From: Deinococcus aquaticus
GTDB taxonomy: Bacteria; Deinococcota; Deinococci; Deinococcales; Deinococcaceae
Assembly (NCBI RefSeq): GCF_028622095.1
Contig: NZ_CP115165.1
Location: forward strand, 1,919,501-1,983,500
Direction: 5' to 3'
Length of the DNA: 64,000 nucleotides
Shown: positions 1 through 9,604 of the stretch, piece by piece
Layout: each line of letters opens with the position of its first letter
Numbering within the stretch: the stretch's first letter is position 1
Made by a program: the position numbers and the translations under genes
The notes under the pieces: generated by a model
Database searches by the model: none
What the model saw: the letters and a program-made list of their open reading frames with translations, nothing else
Told to the model about the DNA's origin: nothing

Positions 1-867
<867 letters not shown>

Positions 868-921
868 GGGCGCATCTTACCGTGCCGGGTGTGGCCGGCT
901 GGTCAGGGTAGGGTGTGGGGC

Positions 922-1386
922 GTGAGCAAGCGTCCCGGCCAGATCAGTCAGAAAGACCAGTCCCGTCAGAAAGCCGCGCAGTCCCAGCCGTCGGCCCGGC
1001 AGCGGTCTTCATCCCGGCAGGCCGTGTCGGCTGCGCCGGGTGGGGTGCGGGAGGTCACGCCGGAGATGCGGGCACGCACGGCCCGCACGTTCGGGCTGGT
1101 GATTCTGGGCTTCGTGGCGGGAATCGCGTTGATGGTGGCGGTCCTGTCGGCGCAGGGGCGCGCGCTGCGGGAGTACGCGGTGCGGGTGCAGACGGCGGTG
1201 CTGGCGACCGGGCCGTCCGTGAACGTGTCGTACGGGCAGCCGTGCGTGGACGCGCTGCCGGGGGCGTTGCCGTCCGGGGTGCTGTCGTGTGACGTGCAGG
1301 TCAGCAGCGGGCAGGTGTCGGTGCTGATGCAGCTGGAGCGTGACCGTGAGTTCCGGCTGGCGCCGAAAGCGGCCGCCGCGCCGTGA
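922..1386 (+). CDS. Hypothetical single-pass membrane protein
   Basis: 154 residues. The N-terminal 50 residues are polar and rich in Q, S, R and A; one hydrophobic helix follows at about residues 52-72; the rest would be outside the membrane and contains two cysteines (in QPCVDAL and VLSCDV) about 17 residues apart that could form a disulfide. I do not recognise the family. The GTG start at 922 is chosen because TAGGGT (909-914) sits exactly 7 nt upstream, the leaderless pattern seen across the window; the reading frame is open far upstream, but that part overlaps the divergent gene and is a shadow. Stands alone before catalase. Confidence 0.7.
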   Translation: MSKRPGQISQKDQSRQKAAQSQPSARQRSSSRQAVSAAPGGVREVTPEMRARTARTFGLVILGFVAGIALMVAVLSAQGRALREYAVRVQTAVLATGPSVNVSYGQPCVDALPGALPSGVLSCDVQVSSGQVSVLMQLERDREFRLAPKAAAAP

Positions 1387-1489
1387 GGCTGGGCTGTCAG
1401 GCAGGACTGGTCGGCATTCACGCCGGGTGCCAATCAGGGTGAGGCGGGGCTTGACTCTTGCCTTAGTATTCCCTCACGCTATTGAGAAG

Positions 1490-1511
1490 CCTTCCTATTA
1501 AGGTAGGAGGG
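1490..1511 (+). promoter_or_regulatory. Inverted repeat in the catalase leader
   Basis: An 8-nt arm (1490-1497, CCTTCCTA) faces TAGGAGGG (1504-1511) across the 6-nt loop TTAAGG; all bases pair if one G-T pair is allowed. It lies about 80 nt upstream of the catalase start in a locally AT-richer patch, with a TTGACT -35-like hexamer at 1451-1456. It could be an operator for a peroxide or metal regulator or a leader hairpin. No regulator can be named from sequence alone. Confidence 0.35.
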
Positions 1512-1588
1512 TTCAGCGTCCACCCACCCACTCCCGGTCCCCGCAGCGGCCCCTGCCCCCCAGGCGCCCATCCACACAGGAGAGCACC

Positions 1589-3202
1589 ATGCCCGACCAG
1601 AAAGACACCGTCTACGCGCCTAACGAGTCCGCCGACATGAAAACCACCGCCCCCCAGGCCCCCCAGGGACGCCTGACCAACCACTCCGGCAACGCCGCCC
1701 CCAGCAACACCAACAGCCTCACCGCCGGCGAGCGCGGCCCCGTGCTGCTGCAGGACTGGCACCTGCTCGAACGCATGGCGCACTTCAACCGCGAGCGCGT
1801 CCCCGAGCGCGTCGTGCACGCCAAGGGTAGCGGCGCGTTCGGTACCTTCCGCGTCACGCGCGCCATCCCGGAACTGACGGCCGCAGGGCTCTTCCAGAAG
1901 GAAGGCGCCGAGTGCCGCATGCTGGCCCGCTTCAGCACCGTCGCCGGTGAACGCGGCTTCCCCGACACCGTCCGCGACCCGCGCGGCTTCGCGCTGAAGT
2001 TCTACACCGAGGACGGCAACTGGGACATGGTCGGCAACAACACGCCGATCTTCTTCGTGCGTGACGCCATCAAATTCCAGGACTTCATCCACAGCCAGAA
2101 ACGCCACCCGGTCACGGGACGGCGCAGCAACGCCATGCAGTTCGACTTCTGGGGCCTGCGCCCCGAGAGCCTGCATCAGGTCATGTACCTGTTCGGCGAC
2201 CGTGGCCTGCCCCGCTCCTACCGCTTCATGAACGGCTACTCCAGCCACACGTACAGCCTCTGGAACGAGCAGGGCGAACGCTTCTACGTCAAGTGGCACT
2301 TCCACAGCCAGCAGGGCGTGCAGAACCTCACCGAGGACCTCGCCGCGAAGATCGCCTCCGAGAACAGCGACTACCACTTCCAGGACCTGTTCGACGCCAT
2401 CGACCAGGGCGACTACCCCAAGTGGACCGTCAGCATCCAGGTCATGCCCGAGGCGGACGCCGAGACGTACCACATCAACCCCTTCGACCTCACCAAGGTC
2501 TGGCCGCACGCCGACTACCCCCTGATGCAGGTCGGGGAGTTCGAACTGAACGAGAACCCCCAGAACTACTTCGCCGAGATCGAGCAGGCCGCCTTCGAGC
2601 CCAGCAACATGCCGCGCGGCTTCGGTGCCAGCCCCGACAAGATGCTCCAGGCCCGCCTCATGAGCTACGCCGACGCCCACCGCTACCGCATCGGCATCAA
2701 CTACGCCGCGCTGCCCGTGAACAAGGCCGCCTGTCCCGTCATGACCTACCACCGTGACGGCCAGACGCGCTTCGACGGGAACTTCGGCGGTACGCCCGTG
2801 TACGAACCCAACTCGTACGGCGGCCCCGACGTGCCCGCGGACACCCTGCAGGAACCCCCCATGCCGCTGGGCAGCATGGCCGACCGCTTCGGCTGGCCCG
2901 AGGACGACGCCGACCTGTACGGCCAGCCCCGCGAGCTGTACCGCGTCATGAGCGAAGGCGAACGCGGCCGCCTCGCCATGAACTTCGCCGGAGCCCTGGC
3001 GGGCGTGCCCGACTTCATCGTGGACCGCTTCGTGGGCCACCTGGAGAAAGTCTCGGCCGAACTGTCCAGCGGCGTCCGCGACGGCATCGCCAAGAAACGC
3101 GCCATAGCCAAACCCGAACTGACCGACCTGCTGACCGAAACGCACACCCACGCGGCCGGCGGCGACCAGAAACCCCAGATGGCCGTCAGCGCCGACGACT
3201 GA
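1589..3202 (+). CDS. katA: Heme catalase (clade 3 type)
   Basis: 537 residues, the usual length for a small-subunit monofunctional catalase and very like the main Deinococcus radiodurans catalase. It disproportionates hydrogen peroxide to water and oxygen in the cytoplasm. Visible signatures are FNRERVPERVVHAKG with the catalytic histidine near the N terminus, the RFSTVAGERGFPDT segment, NNTPIFFVRD with the distal asparagine region, and RLMSYADAHRYRIG, which carries the proximal heme-ligand tyrosine. A Shine-Dalgarno-like AGGAGAG precedes the ATG at 1589. It is monocistronic, followed by a dispersed repeat and a strong hairpin. Catalase is a main part of the oxidative-stress defence of this genus. 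Family assignment is certain; the choice between katA and katE as symbol is a naming matter. Confidence 0.97.
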   Translation: MPDQKDTVYAPNESADMKTTAPQAPQGRLTNHSGNAAPSNTNSLTAGERGPVLLQDWHLLERMAHFNRERVPERVVHAKGSGAFGTFRVTRAIPELTAAGLFQKEGAECRMLARFSTVAGERGFPDTVRDPRGFALKFYTEDGNWDMVGNNTPIFFVRDAIKFQDFIHSQKRHPVTGRRSNAMQFDFWGLRPESLHQVMYLFGDRGLPRSYRFMNGYSSHTYSLWNEQGERFYVKWHFHSQQGVQNLTEDLAAKIASENSDYHFQDLFDAIDQGDYPKWTVSIQVMPEADAETYHINPFDLTKVWPHADYPLMQVGEFELNENPQNYFAEIEQAAFEPSNMPRGFGASPDKMLQARLMSYADAHRYRIGINYAALPVNKAACPVMTYHRDGQTRFDGNFGGTPVYEPNSYGGPDVPADTLQEPPMPLGSMADRFGWPEDDADLYGQPRELYRVMSEGERGRLAMNFAGALAGVPDFIVDRFVGHLEKVSAELSSGVRDGIAKKRAIAKPELTDLLTETHTHAAGGDQKPQMAVSADD

Positions 3203-3250
3203 TCCGCAGCCCGGATTGACAGGCCCGCGCGGCCTCCCGATCCGGTCCTG

Positions 3251-3384
3251 ATACGGATTCCGTTTGTTTCGTTAACAGATCGGAACACCACCGATCTGTT
3301 AACTCCACGTCCGGAACCCGTTTTGCTCCCACTCGCTCCGCTCGAATTGAATGGCTTTATAAGCCATTCAATCGGAGTCCGTAT
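3251..3384 (+). repeat. Dispersed structured repeat, family 1, copy 1
   Basis: 134-bp element. The outer ends ATACGGATTCCG and CGGAGTCCGTAT are inverted repeats (11 of 12 pairs). Inside are a perfect 13-bp stem (3271-3283 with 3291-3303) and an 11-bp stem (3347-3357 with 3361-3371). The arm sequences differ from the copies at 7771 and 15639, yet pairing is kept; the linker CTCCACGTCCGGAACCC and the block CTCGCTCCGCTCG are conserved. It resembles the small noncoding repeats described in Deinococcus genomes, an assignment made from memory. Confidence 0.85.
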
Positions 3385-3403
3385 GAGCAAGCGACAGCAA
3401 GAT

Positions 3404-3462
3404 CAGACAGCACAGAGGTGGACCCTGGGTGAAAGCCCGGAGGTCCACCTCTGTGCTGTCTG
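3404..3462 (+). terminator. 27-bp hairpin with GAAA tetraloop downstream of catalase
   Basis: Arms 3404-3424 and 3442-3462 are perfectly complementary over 21 bp. Inside them 3425-3430 pairs with 3435-3440 (two G-T pairs), leaving a GAAA loop at 3431-3434 and a single bulged A at 3441. There is no T-tract after it, so it is either a terminator or mRNA-end stabiliser for katA or part of an independent small RNA. Nothing protein-coding is credible across it. Confidence 0.6.
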
Positions 3463-3764
3463 CCGTTCTGTTCCGCTGTTGCTGCGAGCCTCTCCCTACA
3501 GTCTGCCCGGCTGCCGGAGCACGTCCTGCACGCCTTTTTCCTGCGCCTGCACGCGCGCGCTGCCGGGCCGGGCGGGTTTTTCTTTCTCCCAGTGCGGGCG
3601 CAGGGCCTCTGTTGTGGTCATTCTCGCTTTGCGTTTCTTCAGAAAGGCTTCATACTGAGGTGAATCAACCGTAACTCACAGTTCCGTCATTCACCTGAAC
3701 GCTGCTCAGGACCGCTTTACAGGGAAGTTTCACGTGCCGGGGCATACCCGGCAAGGGGGAGAAC
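3463..3764 (+). promoter_or_regulatory. Leader region of the cox operon
   Basis: Roughly 300 nt without a credible gene. The first part is plain GC-rich sequence. Nearer the operon are an exact 8-bp inverted repeat, AGGTGAAT (3658-3665) with ATTCACCT (3689-3696), and a 6-bp hairpin GCCGGG/CCCGGC (3736-3741 with 3747-3752) that abuts the Shine-Dalgarno stretch AAGGGGGAGA (3752-3761). These could fold in the 5' leader and control access to the coxM start. I could not match the layout to the molybdenum-cofactor riboswitch or any other known leader. Confidence 0.35.
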
Positions 3765-4642
3765 GTGTTTCCAGCTGCATTCGATTACATCCGCGCCCAC
3801 TCAGCAGAGGAGGCCCTGGCCGCGCTCGCGCAGCATGGCGCCGAGGCCCGCATCCTGGCCGGCGGGCAGAGCCTGATTCCTGCCATGCGCCTGCGACTCG
3901 CCCGCCCGGCCGTGCTGGTCGACCTGGGTGGCGTGAAGGACCTGGGCTACCTACATGAGGAAGGCGGCGAACTGCGCGTCGGCGCCATGACCCGCGACGT
4001 GACCCTGGAACGCAACGCGAACGTCCGCGCCCGCTACAGCCTCCTGACCGACACCGGCGCTGTCGTGGCCGACCCGGTCGTGCGCTGCCTGGGCACGGTT
4101 GTCGGCAGCCTGTGCCACAGCGACCCCAGCGGCGACTGGGGCGCGGCGGCCCTGGCCGCGCGCGCCGTGATGGTCGCCCGCAGCGCCAGCGGCGAACGCC
4201 TGATCCCCATCGACGAGTTCCTGGTGGACTCCTTCCAGACCTCGCTGGAAGAGGGTGAACTGGCCGTCGAGGTGCGCTTCCCCACGCCGGACGGCCGCAC
4301 GCACGGCTCGTACCAGAAGATCGAGCGCAAGGTCGGCGATTACGCCACCGCCGCCGCCGCCGTGCAGATCACGCTGGGCGAGGACGGCCGCGTCACGCAC
4401 GCCGGGGTCGCCCTGACCGCTGCGGGCCCCCGCCCGGTGCGTGTGGACGCCGCCGAGAAACTACTGCTGGGCCAACTGCTGACCGAGGACGTCATCCGCG
4501 CCGCCAGCGAGGAAGCCCGCGCCGTCAGTGACCCGTTTGCGGACACGCGCGGCAGCGTGGAGTACAAGAAAGACATGGCCCGCGTGCTCGTCGCGCGCGG
4601 CCTTCGCGCCAGCGCCGCCCGCCTGGGCACGGGAGTGACCGC

Positions 4643-4646
<4 letters not shown>
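3765..4646 (+). CDS. coxM: Carbon monoxide dehydrogenase medium (FAD) subunit
   Basis: 293 residues, standard for CoxM. This FAD subunit takes electrons from the iron-sulfur subunit and passes them on to quinones at the inner face of the membrane. FAD-binding motifs of the xanthine-dehydrogenase family are visible: [13 protein letters not shown] near residue 30 and [14 protein letters not shown] near residue 110. The start is GTG at 3765 after AAGGGGGAGA. It leads the operon in the canonical order M-S-L and its stop overlaps the coxS start by 4 nt, so the subunits are translationally coupled. Assignment as CO dehydrogenase rather than another molybdenum hydroxylase rests on the partner large subunit. 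Confidence 0.92.
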
Positions 4647-5208
<562 letters not shown>

Positions 5209-5212
<4 letters not shown>

Positions 5213-7587
5213 GCATCGAAACCGACGCCGCGAACAACGCCGGCCCGCAGACCCTGACCATGGGCAAGAGCATGAAACGCAAGGAAGACCCCCGCTTCCT
5301 GACCGGGAACGGCAACTACGTGGACGACATGCGCCTGCCCGGCATGCTGTACATGGCCATCGTGCACAGCCCCTACCCGCACGCGAACATCAAGGGGATC
5401 GACAAGACGGCCGCGCTGGCCATGCCCGGCGTGAAGGCCGTCATCACCGGCGAGGACCTCGTGGCCGCGTCGCTGGCGTGGCTGCCTACCTTCCACGGCT
5501 TCGACAAGCAGATGGTCCTGGCCGTCGGGAAGGTCCTGTTCCAGCATCAGGAAGTCGCGGCCGTGTTCGCCGAGACCCGCGAGGCCGCCCGCGACGCCGC
5601 CGAACTGGTCGACGTGGACTACGAACCCCTCGACCCGGTCATCAGTCCCTTCGACTCCATGAAAGACGAGATCATCCTGCGCGACGACCGCGAGGACAAG
5701 ACCAACCACATCTACCACTGGGACAGCGGCGACAAGGACGGCACCCAGACCGCGCTGGACGACTCCGAGGTCGTGGTCACCGAGCGCATCTACGCGCCCC
5801 GCTGCCACCCCGCCCCGCTGGAACCCTGCGGCTGCGTCGCGCAGTTCGACGCCATGGGCCGCCTGCACTTCTGGGTGACCAGTCAGGCGCCGCACGTGTA
5901 CCGCACCGCCATCTCGCTCGTGACCGGCATCCCCGAGGACAAGATCCGCGTGATCTCCCCGGACATCGGCGGCGGCTTCGGTAACAAGGTCCCGGTGTAC
6001 CCCGGCTACGTGTGCGCCATCGTGGGCGCCCTGATCCTCAAGACGCCCGTCAAGTGGATCGAGACCCGCACCGAGAACCTCACCACCACCGGCTTCGCCC
6101 GCGACTACCACATGGACGTCACCATCGGCGCGAAGAAGGACGGCACCGTCACCGCCCTGAAAGTCAAGACCGTCGCCGACCACGGCGCGTTCGACGCGGC
6201 CGCCGACCCCAGCAAGTACCCGGCCGGAATGTTCGGCGTCGTGACCGGCAGTTACCAGTTCCCGGTCGCGTTCGCGGAACTCGATGCGTATTTCACGAAC
6301 AAGGCGCCGGGCGGCGTCGCGTACCGCTGCTCGTTCCGCGTGACCGAAGCCAGTTACGCCATCGAGCGCGGCATGGACATCCTGGCGCAAAAACTCACCA
6401 TGGACCCCGCCGAACTGCGCCGCAAGAACTTCGTGCGCAAGGACCAGTTCCCGTACGACAGCGCCCTGGGCTTCACGTACGACAGCGGCGACTACGAAGG
6501 CACCATGGACAAGGCCCTGAACCAGATCGGGTACGCCGAACTGCGCCGCGAACAGGTCGAGAAACGCGCCCGTGGCGAGTACATGGGCATCGGCATCAGC
6601 ACCTTCACCGAGGTCGTCGGCGCCGGACCCAGCAAGCACTTCGACATCCTGGGCATCAAGATGTTCGACAGCGCCGAGATCCGCATTCACCCCACCGGGA
6701 CCGGCATCATCCGCACCGGCACGAAAAGCCAGGGCCAGGGCCACGAAACCACCTGGGCGCAGATCGTCGCCGAGGAACTCGGCCTGGACCCCCAGAACCT
6801 GCTGGTCGAGGAAGGCGACACCGACACCGCCCCCTACGGCCTGGGCACCTACGCCAGCCGCAGCACCCCGGTCGCCGGAGCTGCGCTGGCCCTCGCCGCC
6901 CGCCGCGTGCGCGAGAAAGCCAAGAAAGTCGCCGCGCACCTGCTGGAAGCCGCGACTGAAGACATCGAATGGGTCGAGCATAAATTCCAGGTGATGGGTG
7001 CCCCCAGCCGCAGCGTCACCATGAAAGAAGTCGCATTCGCGGCGTACACCAACCCCGGCGAGGGCAACGAACCCGGCCTGGAAGCCAGCCTGTACTACGA
7101 CCCGCCCAACATGACCTTCCCGCACGGCGCGTACATCGCCGTCGTGGACGTCGACGCCGAGACCGGCGAGGTCAAGGTCCGCCGCTTCCTCGCCATCGAC
7201 GACTGCGGCACCGTCATCAACCCCATGATCGTCGAGGGACAGGTGCACGGCGGCCTCACTGAGGGCTTCGCCATCGCCTTCATGCAGGAAATCCCCTACG
7301 ACGAACAGGGCAACAACATGGCCCCGAACTTCATGGAGTACCTGATCCCCACCAGCGTCGAAGCGCCCGTCTGGGAGACCGGCAGCACCGTCACGCCCAG
7401 CCCCCACCACCCCATCGGCGCCAAGGGCGTCGGCGAGAGCCCCAACGTCGGCAGTCCCGCCGCGTTCGTGAACGCCGTCATGGACGCCCTGTCGCCCCTG
7501 GGTGTCACGCACATCGACATGCCCCTGACCCGCGAGAAAGTCTGGAAGGCCATCCGCAACGCAGAAGCCGCCGCCGCGAGCGACTGA
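5209..7587 (+). CDS. coxL: Aerobic carbon monoxide dehydrogenase large subunit, form I
   Basis: 792 residues from GTG 5209, chosen because it overlaps the coxS stop and follows GGAGG in the coxS end; the longer open frame is a shadow. This molybdopterin subunit oxidises CO to CO2 at a Mo-Cu centre. The active-site loop reads AYRCSFR (residues 371-377, with Cys374), the signature that separates true form I CO dehydrogenases from form II homologues carrying AYRGAGR. The catalytic glutamate lies in KGVGESPN (Glu743), and GGGFGNK near residue 250 belongs to the cofactor region. The accessory genes coxD, coxE, coxF and coxG are not next to it; only a CoxI/XdhC-type gene follows. Confidence in form I is high because of the loop. 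Confidence 0.95.
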
Positions 7588-7690
7588 CCCCTCCGGCCCT
7601 GCGGGCCACCTCCCCTTAGAGGGGAGGCTGAAACTGAAGTGGCTCCCCTTAAAGGGGAGCTGTCACCGCAGGTGACTGAGGGGTTGCAGG
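7588..7690 (+). repeat. REP-like repeat, family 2, paired copy after coxL
   Basis: Starting right at the coxL stop, an inverted copy (CCCCTCCGG... ending in CCTCCCCTTAGAGGGGAGG) is followed by a forward copy: GGCTCCCCTTAAAGGGGAGC hairpin, then GTCACC-GCA-GGTGAC hairpin, then TGAGGGGT. Single copies occur at 13938, 47593 and 50308 and another pair at 32783. Between copies the second hairpin changes to GTCAGC/GCTGAC and GTCGCC/GGCGAC, so its pairing is conserved. Confidence 0.75.
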
Positions 7691-7751
7691 TGACCCAGGA
7701 GTTGCCCCCGACATCGACCTTCTTCCCCCGCCCCTCACCGGGCGGGTGTAT

Positions 7752-7903
7752 CCATTGGAGACCGTATGACGAGGATTCCGTCTGTTTCGTTACCAACCCG
7801 GAAGGGCGCCGGGTTGCCAACTCCACGCCCGGAACCCTCTTTGCTCCTTCTCGCTCCGCTCGGATTGATCGGTTTTTACAAACCGTTCAATTGGAGACCG
7901 TAT
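7752..7903 (+). repeat. Dispersed structured repeat, family 1, copy 2 with an adjoining fragment
   Basis: The near-complete copy spans 7771-7903, with stems at 7794-7801/7809-7816 and 7865-7875/7880-7890 (one mismatch). It is preceded by the last 16 or so bases of another copy (ATTGGAGACCGTATGA, 7754-7769), as if two copies had fused or one had been inserted at the end of the other. The terminal TTGGAGACCGTATGA supplies both the GGAG and the ATG used by the next gene (start 7902). Confidence 0.8.
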
Positions 7904-9038
7904 GACCCCTGATCCCCAGCGTCCCACCGGGGACACCGAATTCATTCCCGACCTGCCCGAACGGCTGGCATGTCTGGCGCGCGAGGGTGCGTCGGCGGTC
8001 GTGGCGACGGTCGTGTCGCGCCGCGCGCCCGTGTCGGCGCAGGTGGGCGATAAGGCCCTGATTCACGCGGACGGTCGCATGGAGGGCTTCGTGGGCGGCG
8101 CTTGTTCCCGCGAGATCGTGCGGCGGCAGGCACTGCTGGCGTTGCAGGGCGGGCAGGCGCGGCTGGTGCGGATCGTGCCGGGCGCCGCGCCGGACGCCGA
8201 GCACGCCTTCGCCGAGCGGGTCACGGTGCCCATGAACTGCGCGTCGGAAGGGGAGAGCGAGGTGTTCCTGGAACCGCTGCTGCCGCCGCGCCTGCTGATC
8301 GTGGTGGGCCACACGCCGGTCGCGCGGGCCATCTCTGCGCACGCTGGCCTGATGGGTGACCGCGTGTGGCGCGTGCTGGACGACGACGAGGTGGCGGACG
8401 AGCCGGACGCCGTGCCGCTGGGCACCCTGACCGCCCGCCTGTCGGCCCTGCCTGCCGCGCAGCGCGCGCGGGTGCGCAGCGTCGTGGCCTCGCAGGGACA
8501 TTACGACGAGACGGCAATCGAGGCGTTGCTGCGCGCCCAGCCGAACCCGGTGGGCCTGCTGGCCAGCCCGAAACGCGCCGCGAACGTCCGCGAGACGCTG
8601 GCCATGCTGAGCTCCTTCGGGGAGGCGGACCTGGGCCGCATCCGTGCGCCCGTGGGCCTGAACGTGGGCGCCCGCACCCCGCACGAGGTGGCGCTGAGCG
8701 TGCTGGCAGAACTGGTGCAGCTGGACCGGCAGGCGTCCGGGCCGACCCGATCAGTGTCTGAGCAGCTCCCGGCCGTGCCCGCCGCGCCCACTGCTGAACC
8801 GTCACCTGCGCCACCCACGCTGCTGGCGCAGGTGATGGACCTGCCTGCCCTGACCGTCCTGAACGCCGCACCTACCGCCCCGGCAGAGGCGGGCAGCGCC
8901 GTGGACCCGGTGTGCGGCATGACCGTCACCCTCCCGGCCCGGCATACTGCCGAACTGGACGGGCAGACGTACGCCTTCTGTTGCCCGCACTGCAAGGCCC
9001 GCTTCCTGAAAGACCCGGCGCGCTACCTGACGGCCTGA
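7902..9038 (+). CDS. XdhC/CoxI family molybdenum-enzyme maturation protein with C-terminal YHS domain
   Basis: 378 residues. The N-terminal two thirds match the XdhC/CoxI family (GASAVVATVVSRRAPVS, FVGGACSREIV, then a Rossmann-like half with LLIVVGHTPVARAI), which binds molybdenum cofactor and prepares it for insertion into CoxL/XDH-type enzymes. After a proline/alanine-rich linker (about 285-330) comes a YHS domain from about residue 336 (DPVCGMTV, FCCPHCKARFLKDPARYL), a small cysteine-containing, probably metal-binding domain. It lies 314 nt downstream of coxL and probably matures that enzyme and perhaps the second molybdenum hydroxylase at 24729-28563. Its GGAG and ATG belong to a dispersed repeat. 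Convergent with the next gene, 9 nt apart. Confidence 0.85.
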   Translation: MTPDPQRPTGDTEFIPDLPERLACLAREGASAVVATVVSRRAPVSAQVGDKALIHADGRMEGFVGGACSREIVRRQALLALQGGQARLVRIVPGAAPDAEHAFAERVTVPMNCASEGESEVFLEPLLPPRLLIVVGHTPVARAISAHAGLMGDRVWRVLDDDEVADEPDAVPLGTLTARLSALPAAQRARVRSVVASQGHYDETAIEALLRAQPNPVGLLASPKRAANVRETLAMLSSFGEADLGRIRAPVGLNVGARTPHEVALSVLAELVQLDRQASGPTRSVSEQLPAVPAAPTAEPSPAPPTLLAQVMDLPALTVLNAAPTAPAEAGSAVDPVCGMTVTLPARHTAELDGQTYAFCCPHCKARFLKDPARYLTA

Positions 9039-9047
9039 GCGCGGCGT

Positions 9048-9473
9048 TCAGCGGCGGTTCGTCTTGCCGAACAGGCCGTCCACGGGTGCCGGGGCCACTG
9101 CCTGCCCGATCAGGTTCAGGATCTCTGCGAGGGTCAGGGTGAACACGCCCGCCTCACCCCGGTCGGCGGCCTCGCGCCACTGGCGGTAACCGCTGTCGTC
9201 GGCGGGCAGCGGTCCGCCCGTCCCGATCAGCTCCAGCACGCTGGCACGCAGGGCGTCCGCGGTGACCGGGGCGTGGCCCAGTTGCGGTTGCACGCCGCCC
9301 CGCAGGTGCGGGTTCCCCAGTCGCAACCCGTCCAGCGCCACGTGCAGCACCGTGCCGGTCGGTTCGTCGTCGCGGCGCAGGATCAGCACGGTGCTCGTGT
9401 CCTCGCCGGGGCGGGTGCGGTACGTCCAGCGTTGACCGGCCTGAAAGTTGGCGTGAACATCGGGAGTCGTCAT
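9048..9473 (-). CDS. Hypothetical protein
   Basis: 141 residues, acidic to neutral, with no membrane helix or signal peptide. The N terminus reads like a small beta-rich domain (FQAGQRWTYRTRPGEDTSTVLILRRD) and the C-terminal third is helical (GVFTLTLAEILNLIGQAV). I do not recognise a family. The ATG at 9473 follows a minus-strand TACGCT box (9481-9486) by 7 nt, so it is probably a leaderless single gene. It faces the XdhC gene tail to tail. Confidence 0.7.
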   Translation of the reverse strand: MTTPDVHANFQAGQRWTYRTRPGEDTSTVLILRRDDEPTGTVLHVALDGLRLGNPHLRGGVQPQLGHAPVTADALRASVLELIGTGGPLPADDSGYRQWREAADRGEAGVFTLTLAEILNLIGQAVAPAPVDGLFGKTNRR

Positions 9474-9604
9474 GGGACGCAGCGTAGCGGGCGGCCCCTG
9501 GCCTGCGCCTCGGCCTAACGGCGCAGTCTCCTGTGCGCCGCATGGCCTGAACGCCGTTCAGATCTGGCGGTGCCGGGCGGGCCGGGCGTCCATAATCACG
9601 GGCG

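Noticed and set aside
3323..3658. 111-codon frame from within repeat copy 1 through the palindrome
   Set aside because: It crosses a 27-bp hairpin and a repeat and has no recognisable protein character.
3700..3764. Molybdenum-cofactor riboswitch before coxM
   Set aside because: I could find a hairpin and an inverted repeat but not the conserved motif order, so it is only noted as a structured leader.
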